The position numbers and the translations under genes are program-made. A model generated the notes under the pieces. It did no database searches. It was given only the letters and a program-made list of their open reading frames with translations, and had not been told where the DNA came from. From Climacium dendroides (taxonomy: Eukaryota > Streptophyta > Bryopsida > Hypnales > Climaciaceae), in assembly GCA_950106755.1 (NCBI GenBank), contig OX467083.1, positions 4,377,501-4,441,500 of the forward strand: 64,000 nucleotides of DNA. Direction: 5' to 3'. Each line of letters opens with the position of its first letter. The first letter of the stretch is position 1. Shown one piece after another: positions 1-13,048 of the stretch.

Positions 1-2000
1 TCTTCCACCTCTGCTAAGTTGGCAATTTAACCGAACGCTTCTTATTCGCACCTTTCCCTTTTCAATTTTTCTAACTTACTAACGATCTCAGTTTTGTCTC
101 AGTTTCTAGTACGTAAAGTAGATCCTTAATACCGAGTACCGTTGTACTAAATTATATTTTACTGAATATAATGACGTTCTTGCTGGTTTCTTCCTGGTTG
201 GTTCTGGCATATTCATTCGTCCTTCCTGAAGTGCTGTTACCTGGATCGCCCAAGCGACCCATATTGTGACCCATGTTGGATTCTCATCGTTTCTAGCGCC
301 AGCGTATCACAACAACCACGTCCAGTTCACCCATGCAATTTTCTTAAGTTTTAAGTTTCTGAACATTTCTGACCTTGTAACTCCACAAAGGACGTTGTGT
401 CCATTGGATGACTTCAAGGACAAGTTTTCATCCAATTTTTTCTTTGGGAATTTCTTGAATTTCTTGAATGACGTTGGAATTCCCATCAATGAGGTATTAT
501 TGACTTCTTACATAAGAACAATGAGGTATTATTGACTTCTTACATAAGAAGATTGCATTGAGAGGTCCATTTGTCAATTTATGAGTAGTTGTGGGTTTTT
601 TTTGAATCCTCATGATTCTTTCGAGGAATTCAAATCCATATTTAAATTCCTTTTTTAAATTTCAAGTCTTCATGGTTGATTCTTATCTAGGATTTTGAGC
701 CCAAATAATTATTTTTGTACTATTTTTCTTTTCTTTTCACTCAAATGAGTGGGTTGCTAGCCACTTGGACTCATACACTTCCTTAACTTCTTTTTATACA
801 TTTCATGTCTTCACAGATCGTTGATGACTTTTCATAAGATACGAAGTGGAAACAAAGCACAAAAAAATTCATAATTAAAGTCAAAAATAGAAAAAGAAAA
901 GTCCAATGACAACCTTTAGGTTGGAATTGTTTTTTTCTTATTTTTGGAGTGACATTTGGGTTTTTGTGTTGATGAATATAGAGTCTATTTTGCAACTATA
1001 GGGACCACTTGAAACCATGACTAAAAAAGGTGGAATGAAGCAAACACAAATCTTGAAAATAAATAAATATATATATATATATATTTCAAAGTTGTCTTAA
1101 TCAACCATATATATATCCCTATAAAGTATTAGTACCACCACATATGAAAGGAATATTATCCCATAGGTAAAAATAAAACAAAACTTCTTTGTGTGAAATG
1201 AATTTTATGTCCACTAGACTTTGCTCATCATAGTAGCCTAAAAGCAAAACAAAAACAAAATCCTAAAAAATCCACCAAAAATTCAGACAAAAAACTAAAA
1301 CTAAAACTAAAACTAAAACTAAGAAATTAGAAATAAAAACTAAAAAAACTAAACCTAAAAAATCTAAAACTAAACCCTAAACAAAGCTTTTTTGGAATGT
1401 CCTTAAAATTTCATTTCAAAGCATAACTTTCATTCCTATTCTATTCTTTGATTCATCTGTTGTATTTACAAACTAACCTAATGATTCCCAATTTTGAGAT
1501 AAACTTTTGTTCAATAGAGCCTAAGTTCTTAATTAGAGTTCAAACTCAAATCTAGTCCCAACCTACTCCCAATGCTTATCCTAGCTTGTTGGCAACAATT
1601 GGTCTCTAACGTACAAATTATATTCATTACAATTTAGTTAATATGTTTTTTTAATCACTAAATTAAAACATCCCCACGGTGGTCACACCATTAACAAATG
1701 TCAATTGGAGGTTTGGTGTGCAATTCTGAAGACCTAACGTTTTGTGTTCCTCCTACACTCTATACTACCACTTTATAGGGACACAACAACAGGGTGATGC
1801 TCAAGGCCCAAGATTTTGACAAGCCTTGTCATTAGAGCTACAACCATTTGAAGGCCAACAGGAGGGTAAGTTTAAGGTGGTCATTTCAACTTTGGTGCGC
1901 CTATTTTGAACTAACTTTGGTATGCCTACTCTAAGCTAACTTTACAAGCAAGAAGATTGAAGCCATTTAAGACATGAGAATTTAGAGAGGGGCAAAGACT
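1..2000. other. AT-rich DNA, no gene seen
   Basis: Apart from the short tandem repeat at 1290-1322, a TA run near 1067-1083 and a copy of a dispersed word family (CAATGACAACCTTTAGGTTG at about 904), I see only short chance frames here. The left part may belong to the Harbinger relic that follows. Confidence 0.4.
1290..1322. repeat. (AAAACT)n short tandem repeat
   Basis: About five copies of AAAACT, followed by degenerate AAAACTAAA and AACCCTAAAC words up to about 1382. Confidence 0.85.
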
Positions 2001-2009
2001 TGAAAGAAT

Positions 2010-2890
2010 GTTTATAGATTATTTCTTAGAGACCCTAGTAAATGGAACAATGCATTTCAATTGTCACTTCAGAATGTGAAGATTGCTATTTCTATCTGTC
2101 TTGGCTAGGGTTTATATCTAAGATAGTTATTTTTTGTAAAAACTTGATGCAATTGAAAAATTAGGGCTTTCTTTGATTGAGAAGTATAAAACAAAGATTT
2201 GAATGCTTACATATGAGATTACTACCAATGCCATTGATGAATACTATAGGATTGCTAAATCCACAGCTATAGTGGCAATGAAGTGAATTTGTATTGTCAT
2301 TCCTATAGAGTTTAGGTGAAAATATTTGAGGCAACTAACGAGAGCATGGTTAGATCAAAAATATTTGCATCCATTGATTATATGCATTATGACTCAAAGA
2401 ATTGTTTGGTGGCTTGGCAAGGAAATTACAATAACAAAGATGGAAGATCTATTATATTAGATGCCATAGCAAACAAATGATTGCAAATATATGGCATGTT
2501 TTCTCTGGTCTACGTAGTGCAAATAATGATATGAATGTCCTCAACTGTACATAGCCTTCTTATGCACAACATGCTGACTAGTGAAGTCCATTATATGGAA
2601 TTTGTAGTGAATGGTGTTCTATACAACTACTACTACTTGAAGATGGTATATATCTACCATGGTTGTACTTTGAACAAATAATACATGCACTTAATGGAAA
2701 AAATAGTGTCATTTTGCTCAACAATAAGAGAAGGCCTGGAAAGATATAGAAAGATGTTTTGATGTGAAGCACAATTTGCCATCAAATACAAAATCTATAT
2801 AAACAATGAAGTCTTGAATGCATTCCAAACATCATGTTTGCATGCTACGTTTTACACAACATGATTTTGAAAGATGAAGAAGTAGGTTTA
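2010..2890 (+). pseudogene. PIF/Harbinger (ALP1-like, DDE_4) transposase, decayed
   Basis: In successive frames the translation shows the conserved run of this family: LGLSLIEKYK (about 2163-2192), MLTYEITTNAIDEYYRIAKS (about 2202-2261), KYLRQLTRAW (about 2319-2348), then FASIDYMHYDSKNCLVAWQG (about 2363-2422), IWHVFSGLRSANNDMNVLN (about 2490-2545) and MFACYVLHNMILKDEE (about 2833-2880). The first two acidic catalytic positions correspond to SIDYMH and NDMNVL; the third lies in an eroded stretch. The reading frame is broken by several in-frame stops and shifts, so it cannot make a functional protein. Intact members cut and paste DNA with a TAA/TTA target. Its likely partner protein lies convergently at 3783-5260. 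Family assignment is from motif pattern and order, and is fairly sure. Confidence 0.75.
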
Positions 2891-3782
2891 GATTTTTAAT
2901 TTGATGCTGAGAGAGTTATACTAGTGCATTGATAGAAATTTAGTGATGGATGGATGCAATACAGATAGAAAATCACAAAGCATACTATAGTTTCAAAAGA
3001 GACCTTGTAGAACACATGTGGGAGCTATAGCTCACACGTGAAATTATATTACATAATTAAGGTACATAAAATCCAACATTCAAATCCAAACTTGCACTTC
3101 CAATGCTACTTCCTTCATGTGTATCTAGATGATTGCAAGAAACACTTGTCCTATTTCTAATTCCCTTGAACTCAAATTGTTGATTTTTGCTTATAAATTT
3201 TGCATTATATGTCAATTTTAATGTACTTTGAAATGAAGGTACATGTAGTAGCTGCACACATTGAATAATTTTTTGTATTCAAAAAAATATTTTACTATTT
3301 TAAAATAGTCTCCAATTAAATGTCTATTTTGACCATTTGGGGGCAATAGTACTATTTTTGACCTAAAATGTGAATTTGAAGCTCAAAATTGGCATTCAAG
3401 GATTTCTACTAAAGTTACACAAGTCCAAAAGAGATTTTTTTTAAATAGTAAACTTTCCACCTTCTACTTGAGCTCAAAGTGCATTACCTTTGCATAAGTG
3501 CAAAGGATACAATTTTTTTTTCCAAAGATGAAAATGGTTATGAAGGAGCATCTTCAAGTTAGAAAAAATAATTTTTTAATTTTATTTATTCCAATTTTTT
3601 TACTATTCTCTAAAAATCAAACATCGAAGTGTCTATTTTTATATTATTTTCCATTGTGCTTTTAGAAAAAAGTTTTTCTAGGTCTGATTTTTTAGAGACA
3701 TTCTATTTTCAATGCTTTACAAATTATCCGTATTTCATTTTGTTTAAAAAAAATTATTCCAAAAAGTCATAGTTCCAACTCT

Positions 3783-5260
3783 GTTGAATGCGAGAGTTGC
3801 TCTAGTTGGAATGCATTGTTGCTATATTCAACTCCAAATTTCTTTTGCAATGAAAGACAATGTTCACCATGGTGTTGAGTTGTCCCTCCACGATTGGCAA
3901 CCAAAACATGATGTTCTTCTTCCTCCTTATTGAGGCATTCAAAATTAAAGCTAATATCTTCCTCGTCTTTGCCATGTACATCTTTTTGATAGCCCTCATG
4001 ATTGTTGTGGTGATTTTCTAGGCCACATGCATTGTCATACTCATCTTCATCATTCCATATTTTGGTGTCATTACAATCGTCATGGCCTCAAACATCTTCA
4101 ACACCTATATGACCTTCCATGTCATCATACTCTTTCTAAACATGCCTTCTATAGCTTGTCACGCCATACTCCCAGCCAAAACCTTGGTCACCCAACCCCA
4201 TGCCACCCCCCTACTCACTACAACTGAATGGTTGATTTTTACAACTACAATTCTACTTGTTGCTAGTAACTCCTCCTATAGTATTGTCCAACAATGCAAT
4301 AGTGCCGCACTCCAAATCAAAGTCGCCAAACTATGGAAGGGAATCTCCAAAATCCTCTTGGCTCCCCCACATGCCATCATGAGCATCAACATCTTTGACA
4401 AAGGATGTGGAATGACATTGTACATCCTTCACATTGAGTCTCCATTGCCTCAAACTACTCTACACTGCAACACATCAATAAACTCTATAGGAATTGGTAG
4501 AGGTGAATGCCAATCATATGTTATGCATGTATGTGCCTCCACATACAAGACAAGTCTCTCATTTTTCTAGCTCCTCCTCCTCCCATAGCTTCAAATACCT
4601 AGCAACAATGTTAGATACTATACCATCTGTAGAATGCGTCATAAGCATGAACAAATTGGTATCCTCCATAATCTGCATTTTCTTCAATGTTACATCCACC
4701 ATAGCTTTCATTATTGTTGCTTGCGCTAGGGTTGTTGTCTTATAATGATGTCACCCCATAGTATGCTTGAATCCCTATGGTTGTAGTCTATTGAAGGTCA
4801 ACAATGAACCTCTATGCCATATATACATTTTAAGAAAGTATTGTTCAAATCATAAGGTACTTCTTTTTTCTTCATGACATGAGCACTTGTCTTCTTTTGC
4901 ATGCACCCTAAGTTCCAATCCGACACATCCTTTACAATCTCCCACACATGCAAGTACACAAATTCAATATTATTTGGCATTTTTAATCTATACAATTCTA
5001 AGGCTTTTTTCTATACATCACCACTCAAATTCATGTTAGAACACTCCTAAATGAATTTAATGAGGTCATGCTTAATTAATCAACTCCCAATTGAAAACTA
5101 ATGACTAATTGTCTAAAATGGATTAGTCTATTGTCATTGTAGTGCTTCAAAATTTGCTCCTAAGAAGCAATCCTTTTCTGTCCATCACCTATGATTAGAT
5201 CTTGTGAAATTTTCAACACACTACGTGCTAATTGCCATTACTCATCTAGTCTAAAATTCT
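3783..5260 (-). pseudogene. NAM-associated / SANT-like DNA-binding partner of a Harbinger element, decayed
   Basis: On the minus strand, the segments WQLARSVLKISQDLIIGDGQ (about 5240-5180) and KALELYRLKMPNNIEFVYLH (about 5010-4945), followed by VWEIVKDVSDWN, match the layout of the plant trihelix/SANT-like proteins with a NAM-associated C-terminal domain that accompany PIF/Harbinger transposases. Further down come MKAMVDVTLKKMQIMEDTNL (about 4716-4655) and a long acidic, His/Asn-rich tail ending near 3783. Stops and frameshifts interrupt the frame. In intact elements this second protein helps bind the transposon ends. Together with the transposase at 2010-2890 it outlines one old element of at least 3.3 kb; I did not find its terminal inverted repeats. 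Confidence 0.55.
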
Positions 5261-6372
5261 TTCCTTTCCCTCCTTTCTCCATGTGCTCTCCTTCTTAGCT
5301 TGCCTCAACTTCTAGAAATTTGTTTGCCCTTCTCCCTTGACTTCTAGTACTTGGACTGTTGGATGGGCTATTGGATCTTCATTTTCATCCACAATTCTCC
5401 AACCATATGTACTTTTCTTATAAAAATGGAGTTGAATGGATACATTATAAGAGACCCTCATGCAACACTACTGGGGACTTTTATAGTCATTTGATGGGCA
5501 TGGGCTATGATAGTGGCCTATTACAAGCATGCCAAAGCAAGAATTATAATTGTCCACTTTAGACTTTGGAGAGTGCACTAGAAAATGGAGGAGCTAGCAC
5601 ATGTGGTGCACTATAGGCTTTAGATGTCCTTCTACCACACATTTCGAGGTACAAACTATACTATATAATGTTGATCAATAGTGGGTAAAAATTATATATG
5701 ATGGCTAGGAGGTGATGAGCTATATGTAGGAAGAAATTGAGCCACAACGATGTCAATTCTTTGTACTTGAGCAAGGAGAGGGAGTTGTGATGTCTAGGAA
5801 CAAGGGAATTTGTCAAGAATCAAAAGAGGGGTTAGGGTTTGGGTTTGTATTATTTCCAAATCACTGTTTTCTTCATTTTTGTTGTCATACTCCTCATCAT
5901 TCAAATGTTGCTCACTCCATGTCATAGTTGTAGCCATTCTTCCTAGTTCCAGTGCTGCATTAGATGTGGTTAGTAGCGCAATTAGAAGAGTTGTTTGTTC
6001 TAAATCCCAATTTCACTTCCATAGTTGTCTATTCATTTTACATTCTCCTACATTTCAGTGTTGCTCGTGTTGTAGTTCCAAAAGTATGGAAATGGAGTCA
6101 TTGTTCTTTGAATTATTTTTTCTTGTAATGAAGACAGCAAGCAAGAGAGTTGTGTGCAGTGCAGGTATGAAAAACTACTTCATCAAAGAAATGTGGTCTT
6201 AAGATTCTTGGAATCATTTCATTTTAAATTCTTTTTATTGGAAATCATTTAAGCTGTGATTTTGTTTTTCTTATTGTATGCCACATAGAGAATAATATAT
6301 ATCATGTTCAACGTAATTTTGAATTTTTTTTTGCATATATGTAGGACTTGGAATGTATATTCTACAATGTGG

Positions 6373-6378
<6 letters not shown>

Positions 6379-6428
<50 letters not shown>
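6379..6428. repeat. (TA)n microsatellite
   Basis: An uninterrupted TA run of about 50 bp. Confidence 0.95.
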
Positions 6429-6431
<3 letters not shown>

Positions 6432-6675
6432 TGTATTTGTCATTTTATTGCCACTTGGTCTTTGGAGGAAGAACATAGTTTAAGAAATTTAACCAACTAT
6501 TAGATCTTTGTAACAAATGGGAGGTTAAAAAAAGTTAACTAACCATTGGATCTTTGTAAAAACTAGATTTCGAAGAAGGTTGTTTCATTTTCCAATCTCA
6601 AAAATAAAATGAGAGGATAAAAACAAAATTTGATACTTTACTTTAAATGCCCTAAATACCTAAAAATCATTTCAG

Positions 6676-6993
6676 ATTTAAAAGAGCTTTAGGGTATAAA
6701 GTTTCAAAACCCCAACCCAATTTGGCAATGTTGAAACTTGATGTTGTGAAAATTGTATTTAGGTTTTCATTAGGCCGCTCACATTGGAATTGGGAAGGAA
6801 AGCTAATAATTTTAAGTGTGTGTTTTTCCTCAAGAATGAGTTGACTAGAAAACATGTAGAATATTCCTTCATTTTCCATTCTATTGCAAAAATAATTTAG
6901 TGAGTCTGATAAGTCTAAATGTGTGCAATAACCAAAAGTATGGACAATGGATCTCTCTACCTCATATTTAAAAGAGCTTTAGGGTATAAAGTT
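6676..6993. repeat. 28-bp direct repeat, 290-bp offset
   Basis: The word containing AAAAGAGCTTTAGGGTATAA begins at 6676 and again at 6966 without mismatch over 28 bp. The DNA between is AT-rich and without a gene. Confidence 0.8.
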
Positions 6994-7149
6994 GCACACA
7001 TTTTAGGCTTATTGGAGGGTTAGGGAAAATTGATCCCCTTATTGCCCCAACCATGGATAAATGTAAAAATTGCCCCTATTTTGTGCGCCATGAATTTCGT
7101 ACTTCTTCCCCCCTCATGATGGATTTGGGGCCTCTGATTGCAAATACAA

Positions 7150-7735
7150 GTCAGAATTTGTAAACTTTATCCTGGGTGGCAAATCAGTGTTTTGCTCCAG
7201 GTATGAAGGAATCAGCCCAATCCGGAACTCCAGTCCTACTACTACTGTAGAGTCTGGACCAGCCTTTTCATACAGTACCCGAATTGCGGCCCCGGTACTC
7301 CGTGCAGCACCCCCAGCCAGCAGCCGGGCGGGGCGTGGCGTGGCGAGGCGCGAGGCCATTCGAGCCCTTATGTCCCTGCCCACTACACTACTGTAGCGTG
7401 CCGGTGCTCCTTTCCGCCGGTGGCGTGGCCAGGGATATCCGTTCTGAGTCATCAGTCTCACCGCAAAGCAGTACTGTACAGATAACCTTTGGGAAAGGAG
7501 GATAACGAACTGCCGTACTTGCAGGGCACTTTTGACACTCCAGCACGGACGATTGGAGGGGGCCAACAGCCAGGTCTTCACGACGCACAGGGGCGGTCGG
7601 TCGGTCGGTCGGCCGGCTGGGGCGGTGGGGGCGCTACAGGAAGCAAATTAGGGTTGCAAGGGGAAAAAAAAAAACTTTTCCTCTCCTCACTCCACGTATT
7701 CGAGGTGGTGGTGGGGGGCTTCAAATGATAGGGGG
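7150..7735. other. isolated GC-rich island without a recognisable gene
   Basis: A sharply bounded GC-rich block lies in AT-rich DNA, with GGCGGGGCG-type words near 7325-7350 (similar to a block near 15010-15035) and a GGTC tandem run at about 7594-7616. The longest open frame (minus, 7581-7114, 155 codons) is overlapped by several others and has no family resemblance I can name. It could be an orphan promoter/CpG island or the worn end of a gene. Confidence 0.35.
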
Positions 7736-7739
7736 GTAG

Positions 7740-10330
7740 GAGACTTCACAAAAAAAACGAATGCCTTTACCTTCTAGGGGAAAAAACGAATGAATTCATT
7801 TCGGAAGTTGGGTAAGTTTTTGACACTCATACAATATTTTATGAATTTTCAAAATTGAAAGCATAGTGTGGTATTCACTTATAATATTACATTGATTTTT
7901 CGCGTAAGAACATGTTAGAAAATGAACTTACATATGGTTATGACTTTTTACAAGAGAAGAATATTTTTACCAATGATATTTATGATGATTCTTCAACCCC
8001 TAACTCAAGGGACTATGAGGAGTTTAGGCAAGTTCCTATGACCTCAATTTTTGGTGAAACTTTTTGATAAGATAGAAAAACTTATTAGCTTTGTGGAAAT
8101 ATAATTTTTATTTTAATTGGTGCTCGGGAGCAAAAGTTATGCCATCCTAAATATAATTTTCATATCATTAGGTAGAAAAATAAATCCACAAAAACTTGAA
8201 ATAATTTTTTTTCTTTAAATTCTTATAGATTTTATTTTTGTCTATATTTGAAGCTTTAATTCATTCCATTTTGATTAGTGATATGAAAATCATGGACAAT
8301 CTTTGACTATCACTATCTCCTATGATGATGTATCCCCCTCCAATTGCAATTCATGCCCCCCCTCTCTATTAAAGTCGAGAGTTGTTGATCTTATAAACAA
8401 AAATCCCCCCCTCCAACATTGTTGATCTTAAAAAATAAATATTACTGATACGGCTATTTTGGAAAACAAATATGGATATGTAAGACAAATATGGATTATG
8501 TACAACATATGAAATATATACATAATACATGGAATATGTATGAGATATATAAATATACATACAACCATTGTCCCATATTGTTTGTTGGTGAAGCACATGT
8601 CACAAAAATACAAGTATGGAATTAGAGGGGGATTGTCACAAGCACCCATATCATTTTTTTTAGCCAATGGCAAAGTGACATGTATACCTTTTTTTACCTT
8701 TTATGGAAAAGTTCAATGGCCAATGGTTGAATACCACTTGTATCCCTTTGAAAATGATTTCTACACCTTTCAATGTTTTTTTCTAAAATTCACATTCTCT
8801 TGCTTTGCACTCAAAAGACAACCCTTCAATCTTCATGTAACTTGTGCATTTTAGTCAAATGTTGGTAAGTGGGTTGAGAATACAAGAAAAAAATTAACCA
8901 AAAAACTTCATGTTCAAATTTAAAGAAATTTTATAAAATAAAAGGTGATACTTAATGAAAGAAAAAATTAAATAGCTAATAGCTTTGATAAGAAATTGAA
9001 AATTGTCTATCACAAAGGTAAAAATGTTTCAATAACCAATGCATAATATTATTCTATGTTACTTTTTTATTTAAAATTTAAAAAATTATGTACAATGGAT
9101 AATTTTTTGCCTTCATTATGGCTTGCAAAAGAAAATTCCTCATTATTTTCATCTCTCATTGGAGTTGAATGATTGAAAGGTTTCAAAGTAGAAATCAATT
9201 TATCTAATCAAATAAGCCTAATTAATCTATTTCTAAAATATTTTTCAAAATCACTTATTCAAATGATGCAAAATGAATCTTCATATATAGAATATGATAA
9301 TTATAAGCTATTATAAAATTTTCATGCAAAAAAATTCAATAGATGAAGTTAATAGAGACTTTGCAAGTTCTTAAAAAGACCAAAGTGGATTCTTTGGTCT
9401 TTAAGAGTTAAACAAACACTCTTCAAGCACAAAATGGTTCACCTTCTATGTATTGTTCTTGAGAGCTTGTGGTGGTTTTAGGTGAATGAAGGTGTCATTG
9501 AAGGCCCAAATAGACATTGCACAAAAGGGCATTGGTGTTTTTGGATGGATGTACTTTAGAGGTTTTGCAAGTTGAAATTTATTTTCACCGTCAACAACAA
9601 AGGCCTTAGTGTAATAGTGTGAAGTAATTATCTATGAAAGGTCATTGGAGCTACAAAACAACTAATAAATGGTTTTCAGTTGAACATAGAGGATTATTTA
9701 TTATTTTTTTTATAGACTTCTTTGAGTTTGTTTGCAATGGATGATGGTAAAAATTCTAGATTACAAAAGATATTTTGTGATAATTCACTAATTATTTGAA
9801 AAGAGTAAACTTTGAGATCCACAACTAGTCTAACGTGTCATGTAATGATTATTAGACTAATTGTGCCTCCAAGTTATTTGTGGAAGTATATAGAGAAGGT
9901 AAGGCAAATTTTGGTTGCTTGATAAGGAAACAAAGAAGGGAAAGTGACTCAAAATGTAGCTAATGATTGTCTACATCTAGGTTAATACAATGGCTACAAA
10001 GAGAGACTATTATTTGTACCAATAGACTATTGATGATATTTTGTGATATATTATATTTAGTTTTACTTTATGTCAAATTTAATATTATGTTATTTAAGAA
10101 ATCTTGAATGAAAACTTGGAATCCAATCTTAGAATGATAATATAGAGGGTCAACTCTTGACTCCAATATAGGCACGGCCCAAGTGTCAATTCTCCATAAC
10201 CAATGAGAGTTAGAATAGAAATTCATCAAAGCATAATTTTTAGCTATTATTGTTGTTGTGAGAAGACTATGTCATAATAAAAGAGTAAACAAATGGGATG
10301 CAAAGTCATCGTACGAGGGCACATAATTGC
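7740..10330. other. AT-rich DNA, no gene seen
   Basis: Contains a segment (about 8030-8150) resembling DNA at about 52.77-52.92 kb (TGACCTCAATTTTTG and CAATTGGTGCTCGGGA words), a short AT/TA-rich stretch at 8460-8560, and no supported coding region. Confidence 0.35.
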
Positions 10331-10333
10331 AAG

Positions 10334-10602
10334 GATGGAAAATTTCATTAAAATGATGTTATTTTGTATGCCATTTTTAGACTGCCCAGTCTAAACCATA
10401 AAAGTCCTGTCTTGAACAAGTATAGATTTTATAAATCTTAGATTCATGTAGATTTTAGAAATCTATGACTAATTATAACAAATTATGCAATTTGAACCAT
10501 AAAAGTGCCATCTAGGACAAGTGTACATTTCAAACTACTTAGTTTGAATTGTAGAAACTACCAAAATTGTGGAATGGCACCATTTTAATGAAATTCCCCA
10601 TA
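10334..10602. repeat. inverted-repeat element of about 270 bp (MITE-like)
   Basis: AAATTTCATTAAAATGATG near 10338 is answered by the inverse of GGAATTTCATTAAAATGGTG ending near 10600. Inside, CCATAAAAGTCCTGTCTTGA and CCATAAAAGTGCCATCTAGG form a direct repeat with about 110-bp offset. No target duplication was found. Confidence 0.45.
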
Positions 10603-11129
10603 AGGTGCCATATAACTAATGTTATATGGAAAGTTCAAGATTGGACAAGTAGACCCATAAGCTCCAAAGTTAGTTGTAGTAAGGGAATGGTTAGAGAATC
10701 TATGATTAGAGTGCTAAATTCCATACTCTCAAAAAATCCACAAATTATTGATTTGAGGGGTCAACACGATGACTAAACAAAGAAGGAAGGTTTGTATTTG
10801 GCCACTTTTATAATTTGACCCTAATTCCTTACAACTTGTCCTTCTTATCCCATTGAAGATTACCTTACCCTATAACTTTGATAGTCCTAATTCAATCTTA
10901 TGAACTTGGTAAATAGTGCATAGATTAACATTTAGTGTTGATAACACTAGTGGTATTCTTGACATTTAGTATACTACATGTCATCATAGACACTACAAAA
11001 AATTACAATAGTTGACAAATAGTCGTCACATTGACATTTAGTGCTCGTATTGTTTACTAATAGTATTGTTGGCATTTAGTGTAAGTGTTTGTAAGTGGTG
11101 TACAAACATTGAATATTATGATTATCCCT

Positions 11130-12116
11130 TTAAAGGTTCATACCTAATTTTCACTAAGAAAACACTTCAAATTTATCATTTCTATTGGAAAAAATAACTA
11201 TGAAAAAAACTATTTTTTACATATTTAAAAGTAAAATCTTGCATTAGACTTGTGTGAGAATGTGTGGAATTTTTTTTAGAAACTTTGAACATGTAGAATG
11301 TAAGATATTCCTTCTATTCAATAATACTAGTCCCTTTTTTTCCATTTATCCCAAATAACTTGCCCCATTCAGCTATGTACTTCAGACCTAATTTTAGAGT
11401 TGATTTTTTTTTCACATTAACTAATGAAATGAAGCATAAGAAATTTAGTTTATTATCTTATTTAAAAATTTAAAAATTCAATTTCTTTTTAGCAAAATGA
11501 AGTTGGGTCAAAGATTGAAGAACATTGAATTTTTCATTGAATCTATTGAATTTCAAGCAATTCTTGTGCAAATATAAATAGAGAGTGGGCAAGGTAGTTG
11601 CATATGAAGTCTCCTTTCTCTATAAAATCCATCCTTATTAGTTTTTAAATGGAATTGAAATATATCAATCTTCATGGTGAGATTGTTGTGGCAAGTAATC
11701 TACACCCTATAGAAGTTTTGTTTTGAATAATCATAAAAAAATTGAGTTAAAAAAAAAATCTATGCATTATGTTTTCAAGAAGAAGCCTAGATTGCTATAA
11801 AAAAAATCCTTCATAACTTTCATATTACTAATTCAATTGGAATGAATCAAAGCTTTCTATGTGCATATATATATATATACATATATATATACACACACAC
11901 ACATAAGGTTTATGAGAAAAAATATTAAAGTAATTAAATTTCAATTTTTTTTTCTTGCCTAGTTAGAGCAATTTGCACTTAGGAAGGCATAAATTTTCTC
12001 TCAAATACCAAATGATATAAATATCATATTCCCATAAGCTAATACATTCTCTTACCTTCAAAAAAGTTTCAAATTGTTACAATAAAGTATGACACCATAG
12101 GAACCTATCCATTCTA
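11130..12116. repeat. dispersed repeat family A, adjoining diverged copy
   Basis: Shares with other copies the words TCTTGCATTAGACTTGTGTG, ATGTGTGGAATTTTTTTTAG and, at its right side, ATAGGAACCTATC just before the next copy starts at 12117. It contains an AT/AC dinucleotide run at about 11863-11904. No coding is evident. Confidence 0.45.
11863..11904. repeat. (TA)n/(CA)n compound microsatellite
   Basis: TA runs interrupted by single C bases pass into an AC run. Confidence 0.85.
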
Positions 12117-13048
12117 TTAACCCCTAAAAGGCCCGAAGGGAGGAGTGAATTGTCAAAAACTGCATTTTTTTTGGTATGTTATTCAAAAACGAAAATCAAA
12201 ACTTTTTTTTGGAACTTCAACTTGTACAAAATTGAAGTAAAGTGTTTGAACAAAGTGCAAAAAAATTCAGTCCATTTGACCTCACAAATTGAATTATCAT
12301 AACATTTGAAGTGAGAAAAAAAACTTTTTTTTATTCCTATGAAATAGGGTCAGCAAACTTTAGGCCATCTTGGAGTACAATTTTTGTTCTACACGAAAAT
12401 GAGGATTTGGGCCATTCATAAATATATATGATGTTAGTTTAGAAGCAATTGAGATGTTTAGCTTATACTAAATCACCCTACAATACAAAGAGATTAAGTG
12501 AATTGGCAATATATGATTCAATTTTTGATGATTTCTTGTGCAATGAGGAAATTTTTTATTTGAAACCCAAATGGTGAAAAGGCAAAGGCAAACATTTGGA
12601 ATATGTTAAAAGAATTTCAAGAATTTTGACTTCACAAATTGCAAGATAATAGGACTTGAAGTTAGAATTATAAAAAAAATTCCCCAACATATCTAATAAA
12701 GTTCGATTCTTTTTATAATGTGATTTGAGGACAAAAATTTGTTGTTTTGGGACAAATGTATGCCATAATTTATTAGTTATATACATACCAAATTTCAAAA
12801 GCTGATGAGCTTTTTTGCAAAAGACTCTCAAAAGATTTACAAATTGCCTAAGCTGTCCTAAAAGTTTAGGATAGCGTAACTTTTGATCTAGACACCTGAT
12901 TGAAGAAAAAATTATTTTTTCATCAAGGAGGTACATATTCATACATTGTATCCAAATTACATGAATGTTTGATTATAAATGACTTTGTAGGAAGCTACTT
13001 GAGATTTCTTGCATACATCAAATAGACACTTGGTCCTTTAGGGGTTAA
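12117..13048. repeat. dispersed repeat family A, copy with complementary ends
   Basis: The copy begins TTAACCCCTAAAAGG and ends with CCTTTAGGGGTTAA, so its ends are inverted copies over about 14 bp. Internal words such as TTTTGACTTCACAAATTGCAAG and AACTTTTGATCTAGACACC recur in other copies in the window. No coding is evident. Class is unknown; the ends suggest a non-autonomous DNA element of about 0.93 kb. Confidence 0.6.

Larger units (their letters stand above)
5270..7140. other. AT-rich DNA, no gene seen
   Basis: A 130-codon plus-strand frame (5810-6202) is Ser/Cys/Val-rich and unrecognised. I treat it as chance or as unrecognised remains of the Harbinger element. Confidence 0.3.

Noticed and set aside
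1290..1382. Interstitial telomere repeat
   Set aside because: Only one AACCCTAAAC word is present; the tandem unit is AAAACT, not CCCTAAA.
4082..4570. 162-codon plus-strand frame, low-complexity, Ile/Thr/Ser-rich
   Set aside because: It is the antisense shadow of the Harbinger partner pseudogene on the minus strand.
7114..7581. 155-codon minus-strand frame in a GC-rich island
   Set aside because: Overlapped by open frames in several other phases, no recognisable motif, and explained by low stop-codon density in GC-rich DNA.
10986..11099. Possible small CACTA element starting CACTACAAAAAAT
   Set aside because: The right end matches poorly (CACCACTTAC) and no 3-bp duplication is evident.
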